Shown here: piece after piece, positions 6,157-12,259 of the stretch | Numbering within the stretch: the first letter of the stretch is position 1 | Layout: every line of letters starts with the position of its first letter | Assembly (NCBI GenBank): GCA_012841845.1 | Contig: DUTZ01000008.1 | Span: 1 to 12,259, forward strand | Direction: 5' to 3' | DNA length: 12,259 nt | Source: Actinomycetales bacterium | GTDB lineage: Bacteria > Actinomycetota > Actinomycetes > Mycobacteriales > Mycobacteriaceae | Notes under the pieces: generated by a model | Database searches by the model: none | What the model was told of the DNA's origin: nothing | What the model saw: only the letters and a program-made list of their open reading frames with translations | Position numbers and translations under genes: made by a program

Positions 6157-6935
6157 GCCGCGCCGCCGGCGGCCTCCTCGGCCTCGACCTGCGCCATGAA
6201 CTCGCGCTTGCTCGCCTGCCAGTCGTCCTCGGTGAGGCCGGTGCGCCAGTAGCCGGAGATCGAGACCTGCCCCCGCGGGATGCCGCGGTCCCGGAACAGG
6301 AAGCGCCGCAGATCCTTGATCATGTCGGCGTTGCCGTGGACGAACGCGCGGAGGCCGTCGGGATCCCACGGTCGCTGCTGGACCGCGTCGGCCAGCGCGA
6401 GGCCGGGGTGCCGGCCCGCCCGGTGGATCCAGTGCACCGTGGTGCGCTCGGTGACGGGAAGGGCGATCTCCGCGCCGGGGCCCTCGACCTCCACGAAGAC
6501 CTCGGCGGCGGCGTCGGCGGGCAGCCGGTCGAGCGCGGCGGCGATCGCCGGCACGGCGGACTCGTCGCCCACCAGCAGGTGCAGGTCGGCATCCGGGTCG
6601 GGCGCCCAGGCGCCGCCGGGGCCACGGAAGGCGATCTCGTCGCCGGGCCGCGCGGCCGCGGCCCACGGGCCCGCGAGGCCGGTGTCGCCGTGGACCACGA
6701 AGTCCACCGCCATCTCCCCGCGCTCGCGGTCCAGCGCCCGGATCGTGTACGTGCGGGTGGCGTCGCCGAAGGTGATCTTGATGTAGTGGTCGGTGAACGC
6801 CAGGTCGGGCAGCGCCGCGAGGTCGTCGCCCTCGAAGACCAGGCGGACCATGGCCGGCGAGAGCCACTCACTCCGCGCGACACGCGCCCGCTTCGGCGGC
6901 CCGCCTCGCCGCCCCGCGGCCTGCTTCTCCGACAT
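6153..6935 (-). CDS. Siderophore-interacting protein (ferric-siderophore reductase)
   Basis: This 260-residue cytoplasmic flavoprotein of the SIP family would release iron from imported ferric siderophores by reduction. The N-terminal FAD-binding part (about 15-115) has RTYTIRALD (61-69) and VDFVVHGDTGLAGPWA (77-92). The NAD(P)H-binding part starts with LLVGDESAVPAIAAAL (120-135), continues with HGNADMIKDLRRFL (200-213) and ends in the family-typical SGYWRTGLTEDDW (227-239). I place the start at the ATG at 6935: AGGAGG (6948-6943) is 7 nt ahead of it but only 1 nt from the in-frame GTG at 6941. An iron box covers 6951-6969, so expression is very probably repressed by iron. ilvD ends 62 nt upstream on the same strand. 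Uptake and siderophore genes are not in the window. Confidence 0.92.
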   Translation of the reverse strand: MSEKQAAGRRGGPPKRARVARSEWLSPAMVRLVFEGDDLAALPDLAFTDHYIKITFGDATRTYTIRALDRERGEMAVDFVVHGDTGLAGPWAAAARPGDEIAFRGPGGAWAPDPDADLHLLVGDESAVPAIAAALDRLPADAAAEVFVEVEGPGAEIALPVTERTTVHWIHRAGRHPGLALADAVQQRPWDPDGLRAFVHGNADMIKDLRRFLFRDRGIPRGQVSISGYWRTGLTEDDWQASKREFMAQVEAEEAAGGAA

Positions 6936-6942
6936 CGACACC

Positions 6943-6948
6943 CCTCCT
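6943..6948 (-). promoter_or_regulatory. Ribosome binding site of the siderophore-interacting protein gene
   Basis: AGGAGG on the minus strand, 7 nt before the ATG at 6935. It decides the start against the GTG six bases upstream. Confidence 0.75.
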
Positions 6949-6950
6949 GG

Positions 6951-6969
6951 TTAGGTTATGCATACCTTA
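6951..6969 (-). promoter_or_regulatory. Iron box (DtxR/IdeR operator)
   Basis: TTAGGTTATGCATACCTTA matches the DtxR/IdeR consensus TWAGGTWAGSCTWACCTWA at 17 of 19 positions by my count. Both AGGT and ACCT half-site cores are intact. It lies 15 nt before the siderophore-interacting protein start, directly upstream of its ribosome site, where a bound Fe(II)-regulator would block transcription. Minus-strand TAAGGT or TAACCT inside it could be the -10 box. No convincing -35 box is visible. Confidence 0.85.
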
Positions 6970-6997
6970 CCCGAATCGGGATGGGTGCCGCGTGGCG

Positions 6998-8725
6998 TCA
7001 CCGGCAGACCGCGCCCTCCGACGCCGACCGCACCAGCTTGGAGTACTTGGCCAGGACTCCACGGGTGTAGCGGGGCGGCAGCGGCTCCCAGCCCTCGCGC
7101 CGGGATGCGAGCTCGCCTGCGTCGACGAGCAGGTCGAGGGTCCCCTGCGACACGTCGAGGCGGATCCGGTCGCCGTCGCGGACGTGGGCGATGGGCCCGC
7201 CGTCGACGGCCTCGGGGGCGATGTGTCCCACGCACAGCCCGGTGGTGCCGCCGGAGAACCGCCCGTCGGTCATGAGCAGGACGTCCTTGCCCAGGCCCGC
7301 GCCCTTGATGGCGCCGGTGATCGCGAGCATCTCGCGCATGCCCGGGCCGCCCTTGGGCCCCTCGTAGCGGATCACCACCACGTCGCCGGCGGTGATCGTG
7401 CCGTCCTCGAGGGCGTCCATCGCCGCGCGCTCGCGCTCGAAGACGCGGGCGGTGCCCTCGAAGACGTCGGAGTCGAACCCGGCCGACTTGACCACCGCGC
7501 CCTCCGGAGCGAGGGAGCCGTGGAGGATCGTGATGCCGCCGGTGGGGTGGATCGGCGCGTCGAGCGCGCGCAGCACCGCGCCGTCGGGGTCCGGGGGCGC
7601 GACGTCGGCGAGGTTCTCCGCCACGGTGCGGCCGGTGACGGTGAGGCACTCGCCGTGCAGCAGTCCGGCGTCCAGCAGCGCCTTCATGACCACCGGGACC
7701 CCGCCGATCCGGTCCACGTCGGTCATGACGTGGGCGCCGAACGGCTTGACGTCGGCCAGGTGCGGGACGCGGGCGCCGATCCGGGCGAAGTCGTCCAGCG
7801 TGAGCTCCACCTCCGCCTCGTTGGCGATGGCCAGCAGGTGGAGCACGGCGTTGGTGGAGCCACCGAAGGCCATGACGACGGCGATGGCGTTCTCGAAGGC
7901 CTCCCGGGTCATGATGTCGCGCGCGGTGATCCCGCGACGCAGCATCTCCACCACGGCCTCCCCGCTGGCGCGGGCGTATCCGTCGCGGCGGCGGTCCGGG
8001 GCCGGCGGGGCCGCGCTCCCCGGCAGGGACATGCCCAGGGCCTCGGCGGCGCTCGCCATGGTGTTGGCGGTGTACATGCCGCCGCACGCGCCCTCGCCGG
8101 GGCAGATGGCCCGCTCGATGGCGTCCACGTCCTCGCGGCTCATGAGGCCGCGCGAGCAGGCGCCCACGGCCTCGAACGCGTCGATGATCGTCACCTCGCG
8201 CTCCGAGCCGTCGGAGAGCTTCGCCTGCCCCGGAAGCGTGCTACCGGCGTAGAGGAAGACCGACGCGAGGTCGAGCCGCGCGGCCGCCATGAGCATCCCC
8301 GGCAGCGACTTGTCGCAGCCGGCGAGCAGCACCGAGCCGTCGAGCCGCTCGGCGCTCATCACGGTCTCCACGCTGTCGGCGATCACCTCGCGCGAGACCA
8401 GCGAGAAGTGCATGCCCTCGTGGCCCATCGAGATACCGTCCGACACGGAGATCGTGCCGAACTCCAGCGGGTAGCCGCCACCGGAGTGGACGCCCTCCTT
8501 GACGGCCTTGGCCAGCCGGTCCAGCGAGAGGTTGCACGGGGTGATTTCGTTCCACGAGGAGGCCACGCCGATCTGCGGCTTGACCCAGTCGTCGTCGCCC
8601 ATCCCCACCGCGCGCAGCATGCCGCGCGCCGCGGCCCGCTCCAGGCCGTCGGTGACGTCGCGGCTGCGGGGCTTGATGTCGGTGCCCTCGGCGGCGGTTG
8701 GGTCCGGGTTCGTCTGCTCCGTCAT
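6998..8725 (-). CDS. ilvD: Dihydroxy-acid dehydratase
   Basis: This 575-residue, full-length enzyme converts 2,3-dihydroxy-isovalerate and its methylvalerate homolog to the 2-keto acids in valine, leucine and isoleucine synthesis, in the cytoplasm. It has the family landmarks: [14 protein letters not shown] (56-69, C64), [15 protein letters not shown] (133-147, C137 and K138), and [16 protein letters not shown] (208-223, C214). C64, C137 and C214 are the expected Fe-S ligands, and K138 the Mg-binding, carbamylated lysine. Later motifs include [12 protein letters not shown] and [12 protein letters not shown], and the C-terminal [19 protein letters not shown]. The start is the ATG at 8725, which has no strong ribosome site but has TAGGCT 7 nt upstream, so it may be leaderless. 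No other ilv genes are adjacent. The downstream neighbour is an iron-regulated gene with its own promoter. Confidence 0.96.
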   Translation of the reverse strand: MTEQTNPDPTAAEGTDIKPRSRDVTDGLERAAARGMLRAVGMGDDDWVKPQIGVASSWNEITPCNLSLDRLAKAVKEGVHSGGGYPLEFGTISVSDGISMGHEGMHFSLVSREVIADSVETVMSAERLDGSVLLAGCDKSLPGMLMAAARLDLASVFLYAGSTLPGQAKLSDGSEREVTIIDAFEAVGACSRGLMSREDVDAIERAICPGEGACGGMYTANTMASAAEALGMSLPGSAAPPAPDRRRDGYARASGEAVVEMLRRGITARDIMTREAFENAIAVVMAFGGSTNAVLHLLAIANEAEVELTLDDFARIGARVPHLADVKPFGAHVMTDVDRIGGVPVVMKALLDAGLLHGECLTVTGRTVAENLADVAPPDPDGAVLRALDAPIHPTGGITILHGSLAPEGAVVKSAGFDSDVFEGTARVFERERAAMDALEDGTITAGDVVVIRYEGPKGGPGMREMLAITGAIKGAGLGKDVLLMTDGRFSGGTTGLCVGHIAPEAVDGGPIAHVRDGDRIRLDVSQGTLDLLVDAGELASRREGWEPLPPRYTRGVLAKYSKLVRSASEGAVCR

Positions 8726-8732
8726 GCCGCCC

Positions 8733-8738
8733 AGCCTA
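8733..8738 (-). promoter_or_regulatory. Possible -10 box for ilvD
   Basis: Minus-strand TAGGCT (TANNNT) ends 7 nt before the ilvD ATG, about the distance expected for a leaderless or nearly leaderless transcript. The 56-bp gap to the upstream gene shows no -35 box. Confidence 0.35.
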
Positions 8739-8781
8739 GGGCCGGATCCCGCCCCGCGCTCGCCCGCGGCCCCGCCTCACC

Positions 8782-9771
8782 TCACCCCGCCGGGAAATGC
8801 GGCACGACGTGCTCGGCCAGTTCGTCGATCACCTCGTCCACGGACCGCGTCCGGCTCGCCGGGCCGAGGAGGACGTGGTCGACCCCGATGCCCTCGAGCT
8901 CGCGCAGGTGCGCGACGAGCCGTCGGCGCCCGATCCGGAACCCGAAGTCCAGCGGCGACGCCTCCTCGTGGGGGTCCTCCGCGAGGTCGACGCGCAGGGA
9001 CTGGGCGAAGGGCTTGCGGGCCCCCACACTCCCGGACGTCTCGACGACGAGGTCACGCCACTGCGCGACGGCGCGGCGCTGCGCCGTGAACTCCCGCGGG
9101 TAGGTGAGCCAGGCGTCGCCGTGCCCGGCGTTGTAGCGCATGCTCTGCTGGCTCGAGCCGGTGATGACCAGCGGGACGGACGACGCGGTGGGCTTGGGCA
9201 CCACGTCGGCGCTGTGCATCCACCCACCGGACCAGCGCACGCCGCGCATCTCCGTGGTGAGGGCGTGCCGCAGCACCGACAGGTGTTCCCGGAACCGCTC
9301 ACCACGCTCTCCCTGTTCCAGCCCGAAGGCCCGGAACTCCTCGGGCCGGTCGCCCGACGCCACGCCCAGCAGGAACCGGCCGCCGCAGATCCGGTCGAGG
9401 CTCGCCGCGGACTTGGCCACGTGCAGCGGGTGGCGTACCGGCAGGACGACGGCCGCCGTACCGAGGGCGATCCGGTTGGTGTGCGCGGCGACGTGGGTGA
9501 GGAACACCCACGGGTCGTACACCTGGCCCACGTCGCCGAAGGAGGGCACGCGCAGCGGGATGTCGCGCGCCCACAGCGCGGCGATCCCGCCCTCCTCGGC
9601 CGCCCGCGCGAGCGCGACCTGTCGCCCCGGGTCCACCTCCGGTGACAGCCCGCCGCCCGCTCCGAGCGGGAACGCCAGCCCGAGGGTCAGTCTCCCCTCG
9701 GCGAACGTCCGCGCGTACCCGGGCAGCAGTCGGGGGTCGGCGTCGGAGCGCTCGCACGGGCCGGGCGTCAT
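8782..9771 (-). CDS. Luciferase-like monooxygenase (LLM family oxidoreductase)
   Basis: This 329-residue protein of the bacterial luciferase-like TIM-barrel family uses FMN or F420; mycobacteria-like organisms often use F420. Visible landmarks are GLAFPLGAG near the start (31-39), ALWARDIPLRVPSFGDVGQVYDPWVFL (65-91), NRIALGTAAVVLPVRHPLHVAKSAASLDRICGGRFLLGVASGDRPEEFRAFG (99-150) and VITGSSQQS (202-210) before the C-terminal helices. The order fits the BA3436-type subgroup as I remember it; that placement is tentative. The substrate is unknown. I start it at the ATG at 9771. The frame stays open far upstream, but there it only shadows the plus-strand NAD(P)-binding gene. The divergent gene on the plus strand begins 153 bp away, so the shared intergenic region must hold both promoters. 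Confidence 0.87.
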   Translation of the reverse strand: MTPGPCERSDADPRLLPGYARTFAEGRLTLGLAFPLGAGGGLSPEVDPGRQVALARAAEEGGIAALWARDIPLRVPSFGDVGQVYDPWVFLTHVAAHTNRIALGTAAVVLPVRHPLHVAKSAASLDRICGGRFLLGVASGDRPEEFRAFGLEQGERGERFREHLSVLRHALTTEMRGVRWSGGWMHSADVVPKPTASSVPLVITGSSQQSMRYNAGHGDAWLTYPREFTAQRRAVAQWRDLVVETSGSVGARKPFAQSLRVDLAEDPHEEASPLDFGFRIGRRRLVAHLRELEGIGVDHVLLGPASRTRSVDEVIDELAEHVVPHFPAG

Positions 9772-9911
9772 ACCGCCCAGGGTCCCACGCTCGGAGGCCC
9801 CGGCGCTGTTCGCGGGGCCCCTGAATCGGAGCGCGACCGCTCGGGGCAGCATGAGGAGGAATGGACACGTGCGCGCCTGCTCGAGGCGAGCGGCGGGCAT
9901 GCCCTGACGAC

Positions 9912-9918
9912 AAAGGAG
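9912..9918 (+). promoter_or_regulatory. Ribosome binding site deciding a GTG start
   Basis: AAAGGAG lies 6 nt before the GTG at 9925 and supports that start for the NAD(P)-binding protein over ATGs further upstream, which are in other frames. Confidence 0.7.
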
Positions 9919-9924
9919 ACGGAC

Positions 9925-10536
9925 GTGAAGATCGCCATCATCGGAGGGTCCCGGGGCACCGGCGCCCAGCTGGCCACCCTCGCCAGGGATGCGGGCCACG
10001 AGGTCACCGTGGTCTCCCGCAGCGGGACGGCCCCCGACGGCGTCCGCACCGTCGTCGGTAGCGCGACCGACGCCTCCGTCGTGCGCGGCGCCGTGGCCGG
10101 GGTCGACGCCGTCGTCGTCACCGTCGGCGGCGCCAAGGGCGTGCGGCACCAGCGCACCGCGGTCACCCGCGCCGTCATCGGCGCGATGCGGGAGGTGGGC
10201 GCCCGCCGCCTGGTGGTGCAGTCCTCGCTCGGCGCCGGCGACTCCGGATCGCAGATGCCCGCCCCGCTGCGCGTGCTCATGAAGGCCGTGCTGGCCAAGC
10301 CCCTGGCCGACCACGACGCGCAGGAGGCCGCCGTGACCGCCTCCGGCCTGGACTGGACCGTCGTGCGGCCGACCGGGCTCAAGAACTCCCCCGCCCGGGG
10401 CACGTGGCGGGCCCACGAGGTGGGCGACGGCGGCACCCTCGGCGGCTCCATCCCGCGCGCGGACCTGGCGGCCTACCTGCTCGAGGTGGTGGGTGACGAC
10501 GCGACGGTCGGGAGGGCGATCGGCGTGAGCAGCTAG
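9925..10536 (+). CDS. NAD(P)H-binding protein, atypical SDR (NmrA-like)
   Basis: This 203-residue Rossmann-fold protein begins with the cofactor loop MKIAIIGGSRGTGAQLATLA (glycines 8, 11 and 13), then VTVVSRS (27-33), where R32 after the second strand suggests NADP. DAVVVTVGG (61-69), RRLVVQSSLGAGDS (94-107) and LDWTVVRPTGL (142-152) are the usual later strands of the NAD(P)H-binding/atypical SDR-a5 group. These proteins often act as quinone or flavin reductases or as redox sensors; the classical YxxxK pair is absent. It is monocistronic in appearance, divergent from the luciferase-like gene and convergent with the FUSC gene. The exact role is unknown. Confidence 0.83.
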   Translation: MKIAIIGGSRGTGAQLATLARDAGHEVTVVSRSGTAPDGVRTVVGSATDASVVRGAVAGVDAVVVTVGGAKGVRHQRTAVTRAVIGAMREVGARRLVVQSSLGAGDSGSQMPAPLRVLMKAVLAKPLADHDAQEAAVTASGLDWTVVRPTGLKNSPARGTWRAHEVGDGGTLGGSIPRADLAAYLLEVVGDDATVGRAIGVSS

Positions 10537-10546
10537 GGCCGGTTCC

Positions 10547-10609
10547 CGATCACAGCGATGTCCACAGGGGAGATCCGTCCTTCCGGCGAACCCGGGCTCG
10601 CCGTGATCG
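10547..10609. repeat. Inverted repeat between convergent genes
   Basis: CGATCACAGCGA (10547-10558) and TCGCCGTGATCG (10598-10609) form a 12-bp stem with one mismatch, around a 39-nt loop. It fills the 79-bp gap between the convergent NAD(P)-binding and FUSC genes, so a two-way terminator is one reading. There is no T-run and the loop is long. The loop edge includes ATGTCCACA (10558-10566), one base off the actinobacterial DnaA box TTGTCCACA. Confidence 0.4.
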
Positions 10610-10615
10610 ACCCCG

Positions 10616-11665
10616 TCACCGACGATCCGACCGGTCCGTCTCCGTAGCCGCTCGCCGCGGCCGGATGAGCAGCAGGCACGCCACGGCCACGACCGCACCG
10701 ACGAGCGTGTCCGCCACGCGGTCGAGTGCCATCCGCGCCGGTGGCTCGCCCGGCAGGAGCGCCTGGGTCATGAGCAGGGCGAGCAGCGTGATCGCCACGC
10801 AGGCCAGGCCGTAGTTCCGCGGCGCCAGGCTCATCGTCGCCCAGAGCAGCACGCCCATCGCGACGAAGGCCACCCAGGTCGGCGGGCCCACGAGCGTCCA
10901 GGCCCAGAACGCGAGGAAGCCGACCGCCGTGCCGGCCACCCGGTGCGCGGTCCGCACCAGCAGCGCGTCGCGATCGCCGGGGAAGGACAGGACGAGCACC
11001 ACGACGAGCATCGCCCAGAACGGGTGCGCGTCGCCGACGAGCGTGAGCGCCGCGAAGGTCACCACGGTGGCCACGGTGACGCGGGCGAAGACGACGGCGT
11101 CGGGATGCGGCCACGTGAGTCGCTCGCACACCCCCGCCGCGGGCCCGTCCTCGTCGGGCGGGTCGCGGTCCGGTCCCGCGACCGCGGCGACCAGCGCGAT
11201 CACCGCGCCGAGCGCGAGACCGGGCACGACGTCCGCCACGCCGAGCCCGGCCGCGCCCACGACGCCGCCCCCGCCCACCATGAGCAGGAAGAAGTAGGGG
11301 CCGGGTGGGCCGAGCCGGACGGCGGTGTCGAGGACGACGGCGAGGACCGCGGCCGCGAGGAACGCCGTCAGTGTCCACGGGAGCGACCCGGCGGCCAGGA
11401 TCCCGGCGCAGACCGCCGTCACGAGTCCGATCCCCGCCACGGCCATGACGAGTGCCCGGTGCCGCCGCCCGGGGATTGCGCCGAAGAGGACGGCGTACGT
11501 GCCGAGCCCGGTGACGAGGCCGTCGAGGAACCGCCCGGCCAGCGCGAAGCCCACGAGCACGAGGATCGTCGGCAGACCGAGGCGCAGCCGGTCCGCGACC
11601 GACATCACCGGCGGGCCGAGGGCGAAGAACCGGCCGGCCGCGCGCGTCGGGTCACCGGGCTCCAT
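10616..11665 (-). CDS. FUSC-family inner-membrane protein
   Basis: This 349-residue membrane protein is arranged as two similar halves, each with several hydrophobic segments (about 30-165 and 190-335) separated by an acidic loop, DRDPPDEDGPAAG (166-178). The second half carries the FUSC signature: HPFWAMLVVVLVLSF (214-228), then RTAHRVAGTAVGFLAFW (238-254), and later RMALDRVADTLVGAVVAVAC (311-330). The family includes fusaric-acid resistance and aromatic-acid efflux proteins (AaeB-like) and membrane proteins of unknown role. At this length it lacks the large cytoplasmic part of AaeB. The start is the ATG at 11665; a longer open frame continues upstream but looks non-coding. CATACT ends 6 nt before the ATG and may be a leaderless -10 box. 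No partner efflux protein is adjacent. Confidence 0.8.
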   Translation of the reverse strand: MEPGDPTRAAGRFFALGPPVMSVADRLRLGLPTILVLVGFALAGRFLDGLVTGLGTYAVLFGAIPGRRHRALVMAVAGIGLVTAVCAGILAAGSLPWTLTAFLAAAVLAVVLDTAVRLGPPGPYFFLLMVGGGGVVGAAGLGVADVVPGLALGAVIALVAAVAGPDRDPPDEDGPAAGVCERLTWPHPDAVVFARVTVATVVTFAALTLVGDAHPFWAMLVVVLVLSFPGDRDALLVRTAHRVAGTAVGFLAFWAWTLVGPPTWVAFVAMGVLLWATMSLAPRNYGLACVAITLLALLMTQALLPGEPPARMALDRVADTLVGAVVAVACLLLIRPRRAATETDRSDRR

Positions 11666-11671
11666 CACCCC

Positions 11672-11677
11672 AGTATG
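11672..11677 (-). promoter_or_regulatory. Possible -10 box for the FUSC gene
   Basis: Minus-strand CATACT lies at -12 to -7 from the ATG at 11665, the leaderless distance. It matches TATAAT at four of six positions. No Shine-Dalgarno sequence is seen. Confidence 0.3.
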
Positions 11678-11824
11678 GCGGTCGGCGCCGCCGTCACCCC
11701 GCCGCGACGCCCGACGCGCGCCGGCGGTTCCCGCCCGGGCCGGTTCTCCCCAGGCCGCGGGCGCTCTCCACAGATCGCCGATCACCCCTGGTCCGGGCCC
11801 GACCGGCGACCGAGACTCGACGAC

Positions 11825-12253
11825 ATGAGATCCGACGAACTTCCCGACGACATCAACGACCTGCCCCTCGACGACCCCGAGCTCGCCGCCGGCGTGATCG
11901 ACCTCTGCCTGGGATACGGCGACCGGCTCGCGGACTCCCTGCTCGTCCTGCCCTGCGACGAGCGCGGCGTGTCCCTGCGCATGCCGGTCGTGGTGGCGGG
12001 CGTGCCCTGGGACGCCGATGCCGCGGGACGACGACGAGGAACCGGGTTCCTCACCGAGGTCCCTCTGCCGGGAGTCGTCGTCGCCCTCTCCTCGGCCGGC
12101 CGGTTGCGCCCGACGATCGTCGAGCGGTGGCGGCGCACCATCGAGCGCCGACTCGAGTCCTGCGGCACGACGCTCGTCGCGTTCGGCGTAGCCGACGCCC
12201 GGACCGACACGGTCGAGATCGTCGGCGGCCTCGCCGGGGCCGCGGCGGCGTGA
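11825..12253 (+). CDS. Unrecognised 142-residue protein
   Basis: I do not recognise this protein. It is soluble, with an acidic N-terminus (MRSDELPDDINDLPLDDPELAAG), a middle region of hydrophobic strands (LLVLPCDERGVSLRMPVVVAGVPW, about 39-62; VPLPGVVVALSS, about 79-90), a basic helix (RPTIVERWRRTIERRLESC, 94-112) and a final strand pair ending in an Ala-rich tail. The codon pattern is like that of real genes here (GC-rich third positions), which supports its being coding. No Shine-Dalgarno sequence precedes the ATG; GAGACT 7 nt upstream could be a leaderless -10 box. It is divergent from the FUSC gene across a 159-bp gap and ends six bases before the window edge. The alternating strand-helix pattern suggests a small alpha/beta fold. 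I infer no function. Confidence 0.65.
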   Translation: MRSDELPDDINDLPLDDPELAAGVIDLCLGYGDRLADSLLVLPCDERGVSLRMPVVVAGVPWDADAAGRRRGTGFLTEVPLPGVVVALSSAGRLRPTIVERWRRTIERRLESCGTTLVAFGVADARTDTVEIVGGLAGAAAA

Positions 12254-12259
12254 GCCGCC

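Noticed and set aside
6992..9103. A 703-codon plus-strand frame opposite ilvD
   Set aside because: It is antisense to ilvD, which has all family motifs along its length. The composition of this frame is that of a shadow.
9851..9907. An 18-codon leader frame (MRRNGHVRACSR...) before the NAD(P)-binding gene
   Set aside because: It has no ribosome site at a proper distance, no run of a single regulated amino acid and no attenuator-like stems. It is probably chance.
9861..10061. A 66-codon frame starting at ATG 9861 after GAGGAGGA
   Set aside because: The purine run abuts the ATG with no spacing, and the frame runs through the NAD(P)-binding gene in another phase with an Arg/Gly/His-rich product.
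9772..10698. Upstream extension of the luciferase-like gene to a 638-residue protein
   Set aside because: The extra part is antisense to the NAD(P)-binding gene and is low-complexity His/Gly/Arg-rich. The recognisable family sequence begins near the ATG at 9771.
11666..11824. Possible small RNA or repeat in the gap between the FUSC and unknown genes
   Set aside because: Apart from a TCCACAG and GC-rich tracts I see no stem plus T-run, no tRNA shape and no repeat. It is best read as divergent promoter space.

Overview
The window is very GC-rich and densely coded, with start/stop overlaps, GTG starts, several starts that look leaderless, and one DtxR/IdeR-type iron box. This points to an actinomycete, most likely in the Mycobacteriales (Dietzia/Gordonia/Rhodococcus/Mycobacterium side). 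That is inferred from style and gene families, because there is no rRNA or other marker gene here. I see 12 complete protein genes and one gene start cut by the left edge. I see no RNA genes, insertion sequences or CRISPR arrays, and no gene-free stretch longer than about 160 bases.

Layout. (1) Positions 1-2447, minus strand: a tightly coupled operon. In transcription order it encodes a two-part DUF4242 protein, an acyl-CoA-dehydrogenase-fold flavoprotein without the usual catalytic glutamate, a nitrate/sulfonate/taurine-type ABC ATPase, and a further gene that runs off the left edge. Its promoter has a TetR-like palindrome between the -35 and -10 boxes. (2) Positions 2555-6156, plus strand: two tandem PhoU/PhoY-like genes, each with a -10 box at exactly -12 to -7 from its ATG, then a short-chain dehydrogenase and an AmpG-like transporter that overlap by 4 nt. 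(3) Positions 6153-9771, minus strand: a luciferase-like monooxygenase, ilvD (dihydroxy-acid dehydratase), and a siderophore-interacting ferric reductase with an iron box just upstream of its start. (4) Positions 9925-12253: a small NAD(P)-binding protein (plus), a FUSC-type membrane protein (minus), and a 142-residue protein I do not recognise (plus).

How the genes fit together. The left operon looks like an uptake-plus-oxidation module for a small organic compound, possibly an organosulfur or sulfonate compound, under repressor control. The PhoU pair suggests phosphate or persistence signalling away from any pst transporter genes in view. The siderophore reductase is very probably iron-repressed and sits directly downstream of an Fe-S enzyme gene (ilvD). 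The remaining genes are ordinary chromosomal housekeeping or accessory functions. The least described element is the DUF4242/flavoprotein/ABC operon with its embedded operator, followed by the PhoU tandem pair, which shows a block of near-identical DNA.
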